Below are positions 44,388 to 56,300 of a stretch of 64,000 nt of DNA, in pieces. Position 1 is the first letter of the stretch, and each line of letters begins with the position of its first letter. The translations under genes and the position numbers were made by a program. Below the pieces are notes generated by a model. That model had not been told where the DNA came from. It saw only the letters and a list, made by a program, of their open reading frames with translations, and made no database searches. The DNA is from Xestospongia bergquistia (lineage: Eukaryota; Porifera; Demospongiae; Haplosclerida; Petrosiidae): contig OZ014420.1 of assembly GCA_963965975.1 (NCBI GenBank), positions 4,614,001 through 4,678,000 of the forward strand, written 5' to 3'.

Positions 44388-47309
44388 ATGGATCCTATCA
44401 CTACAAGTCTTCATATTTTTACTTGTGTTCCTGAAAAATTAGATGGAGCATCAAAGATGGCTTCCAGTGAATTCACTACTGAATGGAATACGTTAGTTCC
44501 ACAGCAACAATGTTTTGTAATTACAAGTGAAACAACTGAAACTGAATCAATCAGTCATCAAGGTACGTTGTCCCTCATATTTGACACAAATAATGACACA
44601 TTAAAATATTAATTTTATTATGTAGATAAAGTAAAACCTGTTAGTTCTATTAACAAATTCCCAACACAAGAACTTGCGTCAAAAGCAAGACACCTCAAAA
44701 TGAAATTTTATGACCTTTTATCAGCTATAGAGATATCCAGCAAACAAAAAAATGTTGAAACATTTAAATTCAACGTTCAAGTTTTATTGACTGATGCTCA
44801 AGAATCTCCTCAATTAACTACTACAATCTATTATCTTAATGAAGTAAAACAGCTAGAAACCTCAAGTGATGTACTCCTTTTTTTGAAGATGCATGGTTTT
44901 ATTGGTTATCAGAACTATGAATTACTTGAATACATAGTTGGGTGTTTGTTAAAAGATGATTTACAGGTTGTGACTCAAATGGATGAGTACATTGAGAAAT
45001 ATGAGGATTTTGAACAGCATTTGTCTCTAAATGAACTAGAAGAAATTAGTCGCGAAGAAGATCTTCAACCCAGAGCACCATCTGGCTTTCCTAAGTTTGC
45101 TTTAAGAGCAAATGGTGATACCAATGTTCATCAATGGAAGAAGACATATTCAGAGAAATTTCCATGGTCTAATCGTACTTTACTGAAGGAACTTAATCCT
45201 TGTAGTATTGTTATGACATATGTAGCTCTACCATGTGTAGTGTCTAACATACTTAGGGACCTCACTGATCCAGTTATTTTGAGTGAATTAGAGTCAATAG
45301 GAGTAACCGTTGTCCTCTTACCACAATGTAGTGATACATCTGAGGTATTTGCATTCACTGATAAGTCAATGTGTCATATCATTGTGTAGTTGTCATTATC
45401 AAGTTTTGTAGAGAGTGAACATGTACAAGATAACATGAAGCAAAGTGGTTGGTCATTTTGTTCCATACTCTTATTATCTTTTATTTTAGTACAAATGATA
45501 TGTGATCTTGAAGAACCCTTGTTAGATCCTATATCTACCCAAGAACCCTTGTTAGATTCTGTAGCAATCAAAGAGCCCTTGTTAGATCCTGTATCTACCC
45601 AAGACGCTACTATGGTATGTTATTATGTTAATGATTAAGATAATTATCATATTATATCATGATAGTCCTCACAAGACAACATAGAAAGTAACACATTAGT
45701 TCAAGACAATGGTAAAGTCAATTAATACATTCAACACTTAATATATAATCTTTATATTACAGGTCAACAACTAGTACTACATAGTATACAATATGACAAC
45801 ACATTGGTATGTATAATAAGCAAAATGTATCTTATAATTATATTAGTGATATATTATATAGGATGAACCTTTATTAACTGCAGTAAGAAAGAACAATATA
45901 TCTGAAGTGAACAAATTATTAGAAAGTTATGCTAATCCAAATTGTTTTGAGAAAGTTAGTAATTTAAGAGTTTTCAATGTTTAAACCATATCATTGTTGC
46001 TTTGTTTTGTATGTTATAACTACTTTACGTATCATGATATAGCTAATGATAAAAATATGTGTGGCTTAAACTAAGGACAAATAAAGAAAGAATAATTATT
46101 AATATGATATGTAATATATTTATAGCAGTACAGAGTATTAAATTATAACTTAATATCTATTTTTGTTTATAGGATGGATATAATGCTCCCCTCCACATTG
46201 CTGTAGACAATGGAAATAATGATATTGTTAAAGCTCTATTATCAATGGGAGCTAATATTAATATGACAACAAAGGTAAGGTAACAAAATTATAACTGTAT
46301 AAACAGTTGTCCTAAGGTTGTTTAATACACTATTTTGGTTATTGAAATCATAACTTCAATAATATTGAGTGGAGGGTTTGGGTCAGGTGCTCAAGGCTTA
46401 AGCATCAAGCTAGCTTAAACACTTTTTGAAGTACTTCAAGTACTTTACTAAAATGGGCTTAGTGCTTGTGCTTAAGGTATAATTTAAAGTAATTTTAAAG
46501 CACTTCCAAATATAATTTATTATATTTAAACGTGTCATGTCTATACTTCGACTGTCACTTATGTCAATTATGTAATTATGTAATAGTTGTAGCAATGTTA
46601 CTTGCAATATGCCCTGATTTTTTGAGTCTAACATTAGAAACCCAGAGTCAAATTGAAAGGTGTATTTGCTTTAATCATTCATGCACAATGTCAGCACACC
46701 TGCAATGTGCATCAGGGGTTAAAATATGTGGATTAATTTTATTGTTTACTTTGTAAAGTTGTGTACTATACAATAGAATTATGCATGTACATTCCACATA
46801 TGTATGACCTAATACAACCTTAGTGCTACCTGACATATAAAGCTTACTATGTGAAACGATTATTATATCTTGTTATTATAGGGATATTGGAAAGAAACTC
46901 CGCTTCAGATTGCTATTAGAAAACAAGATAAGATTATTGTTCAATCTCTGTTATTAATGAAAGCTGATCCTAATATTAATGAATCAGTAAACAACCAACT
47001 ATTTGTGTTAATATAATATGCATTGTATGTTGAATTGTTTATAGATTGAAGATAAACCTCCCCTCTTGGATGTTGTTGAAAGTGAAAAAATTGACATTAT
47101 TGAAGTTTTACTATCAGCAGGAGCTAATCCTAATATTACTTCACGTGTAAGGAACTATAAAAATAAAAGAGTATAGAGTATTATTTCATTTAAACTGATG
47201 TAAAGTGTATATTGAAGTCATTTTAAATATAGCTAACTACAGACCATTAATAATTGGTAATGTTTTGCACATAGATGATTCTATAATTGATTTGAGTTAT
47301 GTGTTGTGT

Positions 47310-47353
<44 letters not shown>

Positions 47354-50300
47354 ACATACATATATATGTGACTGGTGTTGTATTGTTCTAGTAAATTAAA
47401 CCACATACTTTAACTACCAACACACAGTCACTGATGAATTTAGTATACTACAATAACTTACTTCTCTGTCTTTAACATTCTGTAATCGCTCTATACTTCT
47501 GGAGACTGCAATATTTAAACTCAAATGTTTTTTGTGACATCAGTATCTTCAAAACTAGTCTTGCAAGGCCAGATGCATGTCATGCAAGGCTATAGACTTC
47601 AAAACAATTATAAGAACTCATAACTTTGTTATATAGGTTTGATATTGATTATAATGTAATTATTTGTTGTTCATTTGCAGTTTGGAAATAGAGCTCCTCT
47701 CCATGTTGCTGTTAAAAAAGGCAATGATGATATTGTTAAAACTCTGTTATTAAATGGAGCTGATCCTAACATTACCTCAAATGTAAGCAATTGCAAAATA
47801 TTACTTACTTTACATAATATTATTGTATACCTTACAGGATGGAACTCCTCTTTGTATTGCTTTTAAAAGTTGTAATGATGATATTTTTCAAATTTTGTTA
47901 TTAAATGGAGCTGAACCTATTGCTACATTTGGTTGTGTAAGTATCATATTACCGTAAGGGTATAAATTTTCGTTGGGGGATTTAATTTCACTGTATTCAT
48001 GGGTTGTTGTTTTATCATGAAATTTAACTTTATTCCACCCACGCATAATCATGTGATCTCAATAAAGCATGTAAATAACAGCTACTATAAAGGGTTACTT
48101 CTTTCTATTTTACACTGAAGTACTTCTCTGTCAACTGCCTCCCAGATTTTCTTGTATATATGGTACCCTCTCACTATGGATTCATAGGAATAGCTAGCCA
48201 TACTTCGCAAAAATCACGCTTGTGTTCACAACACGTGTCTGATACCACACCCATTAATTAATACTTCACACCCACTAAACACGAAAGTTAATACCCACGA
48301 AATTTAAATAAACACGAAAATTTAAACCCTCGAAAATTTATACCCTTACAGTATGTACTAAAGAATGTATTATGTTACCATGAAAATGACCTTGTACACA
48401 TAAATTACATACAGTGGGCAAAGTTGGTGAGGATGACATTTAGTGAATTACTTCTATAATAGTGTTTGGCAAATTTAAATTTGGTGAATCATTGAAATCT
48501 GATTATGCTAATTAATAGTTATATAAGCATTTCTGCTATTAGCCAGGATTAACTTTGGCAAAGTTGCTAAAATTTGTCAAATTGCAAAGTTAAAACCTTC
48601 ACAAAGCTTTCCCATTATACAGTGTATTTTGCATTTTTATTTTTGTGTTTTTATAAATATAGTAATAAAAAATATTTTCTAATAAAATTAAATAAATGTA
48701 GAAATGACTAATATCAGTCCAATACAAAGAAATGAAACAAATTTAAGTGAAATAGATAGTTAATGAAAAATCATTGTTTGTGCCACCTGTGCTATTATTA
48801 TTTTGGATTATTGTGGGATGATGCCATTGTGAAATGATTTATATTGCTTGGCATGCACAGTATTCATGGGTATGTTAGTTTTTATCAAAATTATTGTTGT
48901 ATATGACTTTCATGAGAGACGAATGAAAATAAACCACACCCTTCCCTTAACTGCCAATGCATATAGCAACCAATGGTATGACTAATAATGCTCAATAGTG
49001 TGACGATGGATATGACTGACAATGCTTGAAGCTTCTCACTAGCTTGCTCTTCTATATTTCTAGCATTCTTTGGCTATTAGTCTTCCACAGATACTGCTGC
49101 TAATTATTTGATTTTTTGTAGCTCTAGCAGTGTTTCACTGAGATGATTTTTCAATTATAATCTTGTTATAATTATATTGTTAATAATAACACCTACAATT
49201 ATCTGAACTAATCAAAGTATCAATTACTTGAAAATTGTTAATTTAATGCACCATATTCCCTCCAGTAGTTGCTGTTCTTGGATAATAGCCTCCCTTTTCT
49301 CTGTATGACACTGAAATTAATGCCAAACATTAGAAATGTCTATTACTTATTTTTCCAGTCTAAAATGTCTGTTTGTGTTAACAACACAAATAGACACATT
49401 CTCTTACAATAAGGGCTTTTATCAGTTAGAAAATAGTTGAAATTTTAGAAATTTCTTTAACAACAAGCTCACAACTATATAATAATGTATAAAACTTTTA
49501 ATTTTTCAGTTTTGCTTAAAACCACTGTCAAAGCTCTAGCTATCATATCCTACCTGATATACAGTGTTCTGAAGCTACAGTTTATTATAAAGGTTCAGAA
49601 TCAATTCTTATATTAGTGGTTTGATTATTCCTATATTTAAATGCCAGCCTGGAATATTTGCAACTCTTGAATAATAGCCTTCCCCATCTATAAACCTGAA
49701 TTAAAATAGATTCCACAGCTCTTATTTGAGGAATGCAGTTAATCATACTAAACTTGCTTGATTATTAAATGTATGACAGTTTAAATTAAAGAATCTGTAA
49801 TTAAAGTATATGAAAAATTGTATTATGTAAATGATATCTCACAGGACAAGGAAGCTCTACTTCATCATGCCGCTAGACAAGGTTTCAGTGATGTAGTGCA
49901 AGTACTACTGGACAAAGGAGTCGAAGTCAATGTTGTTGATAATGTAAGTTATATTATATTATCATACCATTATATTTTACATAATAATTATAAGCAATTG
50001 CAGACTTTTCATCCCGCATATGAAGCATGCTAGTTAGTTCTATAATTCCTTTACCTCTAGTTTGTATCTATACCAGTATGTTTTTTTATGGTTTTATTTT
50101 TTATTCCTGTATTTGATTAATAAAGAAACTAACCCTCTCACTAACCATTGATGGCTTTGATATATGTAGTAGCCATAATTGAGTGTGCTTGGTACAATGG
50201 TCTAGTAAATAATTCATACCTACATTATAGCTTTTTCAACTCTAATTTATCAAAAAATAGTGCTTGTTTCATACAATGATTTAAGGCGGTGGACCATATG

Positions 50301-53300
50301 TAACCCACCAGCCCTACATGAAGTATAACAGAAATATATTTATCAGACAGACATTAGTACTGCCTATGTAGGGATGGAACAATGTTTTATCCTCTTCATA
50401 TTATTATTATTCTTTCTGTTACGTAACAATAACTATAAAAGTAGAAGTCTTATAGAGATTATTTTTACACAGAAAGGCAAGATTTCACATGAGATATAGA
50501 CTTTTACAAGTCTTATTTTGAGCAGCTTTAACAATGAAAGTAGTGGTTTGTGTAGGGCTTGGAAATAGCCTCTGTGACAGATGCCAATTCATAAAGAAAA
50601 ACAGAGGTCATTAATTGTATAGGACCAATATTCTAATATTCTGTTCCATCACAAGGCCTGTTCTACCTGGTATCAACTTGCATTCTTTGTCAGTAACCTT
50701 TGTTCCTGTTTTCTAAGGAATCAGATTTGTCTTGTCTTCTAGCAATTTAAGAACAGATATCATCACAGTACATTTACCAATTGAATTAGCTATTTCTGGC
50801 CAATTATATACACATATAATATAACTCATTCTTTCTGATGCATGCATGATGTATTGTTGTTAACCATTTTAAATTATAGCAATACCCTGTTGTATAGTAT
50901 ATCCTGACTAATCTCATTCAACATGTAATATTATAGAAAACACATTGTGGACATATTTTAACTAATTTATAATTAAAATAAAAGTAACACAAACAAGTAA
51001 GTAAAAATTTCTGAAAATTCATTAAATGTAGAGATGATAAAACATTCAAACATGCCCAAAGTAGGAATGGCAGTATGAACATCAATGCATGGCAGCCACA
51101 TGCATTTGTATGGCAAAAATTGTCACTAAGAAGTCAAAAGTAAAAGACACATTGCAACAAAGCATTATAACCATGATATTGTGGCTACCATGTAGGGATG
51201 TCCATACTACCATTCCTATTTTAGGCTTGTTTTGAGATGTTTTACCACCATCCATATTTAATGAATTTTTTAATTTTATTTATTTGCAACACTTCTAGTT
51301 TATTACTGCCTACAGGTGGGGTTTCTTTGTAGTGTAAAATTCTTTATTAAAGTTACAATGCACATATAGCACAATTTTCATTGTAAATTTCTAAGCAGAA
51401 ATGATACCTTTACAAATTAATTCATAGTCTATTAATTGACATTCTAGAGTGGGAGAACTGTTCTTCATAGTGCTGCTGAGGGAGGAAATGTTGATATCAT
51501 TAAGACATTGTTAGCCAAAGGTTATGATCCTAACATTAAGGATAAGGTGATTTATATCTAATACTAGATTATAATGATAACATCTATGTTGTTAACAGGA
51601 TGGTTATACTGCTCTTCATGTTGTTACTACATTTAATTCCACTGTTGCTGTGCAAGCATTGTTAGACGGAGGAGCTTGTCCTAACATTGTCTCAAATGTA
51701 AGCAATTATAAAATGTTACTTATTATATGTAATATTACAATGTAACCTATAGGATGGGACTCCACTTTGTTTAGCTATTATATCTAGTAAAAATGATATT
51801 GTTTATACTCTGTTATTTAATGGAGCTGATCCAAATGTTACATTTGGTCAGGTAAGTATCATTCATATATTATGTACTAGAGAATGTATTATGTTACCAT
51901 TGAAATAAATAGATTACCAACTGTTTAGTTTTAAACACATCTTAAATCAACACCATGTTCCAAGAACAGGATGTGTTTACATCTGCTATCCCGTTGAACA
52001 GTATTAGCCCAGAGCTATAAATAATGCATTGTGGTTGTTCTGTCATAATGACCTAACATAGTGAAATTTGGTAAGACATATTTGCTTTGCTCGGACGTGC
52101 ATATTTCTGTTAATTCAAACCACACAAATCATAGCACACTCATAATGATAAAAGTAATAATAGTGAAACAAATGAAAGACTTAGAAGTCATGGTAATTGT
52201 CCAGCCAACAATCCCAGTCCAACAAATCCACTTGACTAGAGTCACTTGAATCGGAGCCATCCATGTCACAACTGGTGGTAGTAGCAGCTGAAACATGTGT
52301 TTCATTCTTTCTGTACTTCTTCCTCTCCTGATTCGGACGCTGTGTTTTTGCCTTCCACCAAATTTCTATACTGTCATCAGGATTGAAGTCTTCCACACTC
52401 ACTTTTTCAACATTGATGACTAGCAAATCATCAAGAAGTTCATTGCTCATTGATGACCGTCTGTCCTGTTTGATGTTTTTCATTGTGGAAAAAACTGTCT
52501 CAAGTTTTACATTTGAAACTGGAAGACTAAAGAGGAGCTGAGCAAGTTTCAAGGCATTCACCCAATCTGAGGCATCTGGAGAATGAAACAGATTCCACCA
52601 TACTGCCTGGTAGCTTGTACTTGATAGAAAAATGAATTGTGTTGCATACACAAGCATATCACAACAGCAACTTTGGCAACTACTACTCCTGATGCTTCAA
52701 GTGGAACCTTGAACTTGGAAATCAAGCGATCAATGGCTTGGACATAGCCTTCACCTTCCTCATCTGCTAGTTTCTGCCAGCCTTGCGTAGCAAGAAAAAC
52801 GATTACATCTCTAACAAATTCTACATCTGTCCACTCTAGTCGAGATCTAAGGCAGGTGGTTACTGCAGTGCAGTATTGTTCACAGTGTGATGAATAATGC
52901 TGCTGAGCTGCATCAAATCTTGCTAGGGCTGTCTGCTGGTAGAGATGGTTACCATCTTCCTGAGTAATGCTTTTGAGCACAGATGAGTAAGTAGGCCACT
53001 GGTCAAAGGACTTTGAGCAGAGCTTCTGCAATTCCTGCATTGTACGAAGAAGGCTACTAAATCCTCACAGTATATCCAAGCTATCCTGTTGGAGAACTTT
53101 ACTGAGAACAGCACAGGGAGACAGAAGATCACTGAAAAAAGCACAATCCAGAATGTACTTAGCATCAGACCACTTTGTACTGTACCCACGAAGCTTGGCT
53201 CGATTCACATATTTGATAGATATGTCCTCAGATAAAGCTTTTAGATGACTGGAATAGGCACCAAATTTCGAGATCACTCGCTTCATAGCTGACAACTATG

Positions 53301-56300
53301 CGATACCCAGCATGAACCACATGCCCTGACTGGCTTTATCCCAGCATCATCAAACTCAATAAACTGCTTAAGATCATTGATGATTTCCTCCAATTCCCGA
53401 CACTTTTTGGGGGATTTTTCATATATATAGTATAGATGGAGAACCATATCATCTATTAGGGAAAAAGAAGTGGGTTTTAAAGCATCCTTCATGGCCAACT
53501 CTACACGATGAGCTAAGCACCAGCTCCAGTGTAACCAAGGAGCTTCTTTTTCAACTAGACCTTTAAGCCCGGCTGCAGCAATATTTGCTGATGCACCGTC
53601 AGTTCCAATGCCTACCAGCATTTTACACTCATTGCCTCGATACCGACAATGCGCAGGCTATTGTCTAAGCAATCAAAGAGGCCTTTCCCATCGACACTCT
53701 TAGGTCTAGAAACACAGAGGTAAGACATGTGCATGTGAACCAGTTGATCATCAGTATCAACACCACACCATAAAACCAGAAAAATTTCATCATCAATATT
53801 GCCAGAGTCAGTGGGGCCATCCATAAGGATAGAAAAATATTGAGCTTTATGCAATACTTCCTTTAAATGCTTCCTCTTAGACTCTGCAATGAAGTGACAA
53901 AAGGTCTTGCCAGCATTTTCATTACGGTAGGCGGTACCAACCACAACACCATGCTTAGATTTCAGGTTACAAAGAGCAGGGTAGTTACCGAAGGATATCT
54001 GTTGAACAGCAACAAAATGAGCAATATCAAACTTTACCCTGAGGGTTTTTTTGTCAGTTTCAGACATTTGGTTAAGTACATTTGGTTATGCACTTGCATC
54101 AAGACTGCTAGCTTGAGCCTGGTTCTTTCTTAGAATTTGCATTGCATGTGCATGCTGATCAGAACGAGCATGGTCCCTGATGTTACTGTTTCTAACAGAA
54201 TCTGCACCCACAATCCATTTATCATTAAAATTCTTTCTGCTTTCAATACTTGAACGATACTGGATACATACCTTGCACTTGAGCTGTTCCACAGTTTTCC
54301 TAGCCCCTGTCCCAATAGTTTCACACTCCAACCAAGAGAGAGTTCTGCATTCCTGATCCAACTCAGTTTTCCATTTTTGATAAGTAGCAAGGCTGACCTT
54401 CCTCCGCTTGATATTATAACTCTCGCTGCTCGGAGCACTGTCTGAGCTAACTCGCTTCATTTCCTAGGTACAAAAATGGTAAGCTTTTCAGCATAGAACA
54501 GTATCACTCCCTGAGTCAGTCAGCTCCACACCACACAGCTTAGTGTCGACTCAGCAAAAATACAATCACACCAAAATGCGCATGCGTAATAATGTGCAGT
54601 GTCAGGCCATTATGGCCGACCAAGTTGCTCTTCGCGCGGCCACATACACGTTTTGTTTGGAAAATGACCGATGGCCGACTGTAATTTATAGCTCTGTTAG
54701 CCATACTGTTAAGTCGTCTGTTAGTAGTGTATTTTCTTGCTACTTTAGTCTTAGAAGTCTCGGGATTTGAAAAGCAATTGTACAGCACTGCTAAGGTTGA
54801 GTTATGTCAGTTGCTTATACATAATAAGGTCTACTCTAATACCTATAAGTAAATAAAACATTTATTAAAATAATAAAGTAAATGTAGGAATTCTTTGTAT
54901 TGGACTGTACTAACTATCCCTATATTTACTTCATTTTTATTAGAAAATGTTTTTTATTTACTTGTTAGCATAAATTTTAAATGCAATTTTTGATAGCTAA
55001 TAGAGAAAGCTGTAACATGCTAGGAAGTAATGAATTTCTATGTTTAACCAGCTCACAAAAGCATTCTTATATATTGTGATGGGGAAATAATTATTACTAA
55101 TAATTAAATTGATAAAGGAAAATTAGCTGGGAACTTGAAATTATTCCATCATCAGTTCTGGACAGCAAAGAGGTCCTCCGGAATACAGTAAGAAAATCAT
55201 TATAATACTTAAATCTGTTAGATTCTGTGATGATCGATAACACAATACTAATTCTACTACTACTAACAAGGGACAAAATCAGTACAGCTTGATAAATAAA
55301 CCAAAATCCTTTTTCATAAAAGAGAAGAAGCAGGAAAATAGCCAGAAGCCAAAACATTTCGAAAAAATGGAAGATGATGTAGGGATGACAATGCCAAAAG
55401 GAAAGAAACAAGGTAGGAATGAACACATAAATCTATCTTGAAATCCCTACATAAGTAGCAAGGAAAGCTTTACTAGTACAATTTCTATATAAACACTATA
55501 TACTCTTCACTTCAATATACAGAAGACTATAATAATTTGATACCAAACTTATCATGTTATACTGACTGACTGCTTACATATGGATTTTAATATAGATTTT
55601 TGTCCATCTCTACCTTGTTTTTTCTTTCCTTTTTGGCATTGTCATCCCTAATTATCTTTCTTTTTTCAAAATGTTTGTTGTTACTTGCTAACAACTACTC
55701 AACTATATAATAAGCACTTAATACGTATGTGGACACCTAATGTTATTGTCACATTACTTTCAGTTTAATGGAAACCTGTTTTTTTCTATGTTATTGAAGT
55801 CTGTTGACGTTGTCACTTGTATGCTATTTGAGAAAGTGCAGAAATCATACTAAAATTGGTTGAATATTAAATATATGACAGTATAAATTAAAGAAGCTGT
55901 AGTTAAAGTACAGAAAACATTGTATTATGTAAATAATATCTCAATTTCACAGGACAATAAAACTCCACTTCATCATGCTGCTAAACAAGGTGACAGTGAT
56001 ATAGTGCAAATACTACTGGATAAAGGAGCTAAAGTCAATGTTGTTGATAATGTAAGTCTCTTAAATTATTGTAACATTTTTTTACATAATAATTATAAGT
56101 TATTGCAGATTTTTAGATGACTATTGAAATTAACCTTCTCACTAACTATTGATGGCTTTGGTACACATAGTAACAATAATCAAGTGTGTATGGTACAACA
56201 GCTTAGTAAATAATTCATACCTACATTAGAGATTCTCAGCTCCACTTTTAGCCAAAAACTAGTACTTATTTCTTGCAACAATTTTAGAGTGGTGTACCAT

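Larger units (their letters stand above)
49845..51851 (+). other. Ankyrin exons 7-10
   Basis: Exons 49845-49943, 51448-51546, 51599-51697 and 51753-51851, each exactly 99 bases and phase 0. Exons 9-10 and their introns resemble exons 5-6; exons 7, 8 and 9 resemble exons 11, 12 and 13. Confidence 0.85.

Noticed and set aside
47205-47399. Open frame through the (TA)n tract
   Set aside because: It encodes IYIYIY from the microsatellite and overlaps an intron of the ankyrin gene.
54543-54770. 75-residue open frame upstream of the hAT transposase
   Set aside because: Falls in the GC-rich 5' flank of the transposon on the opposite strand and resembles no protein family.
55097-55426. A hydrophobic 109-residue minus-strand open frame
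   Set aside because: It lies across an inverted-repeat element and has no splice or domain support; the hydrophobicity follows from A-rich sequence on the other strand.
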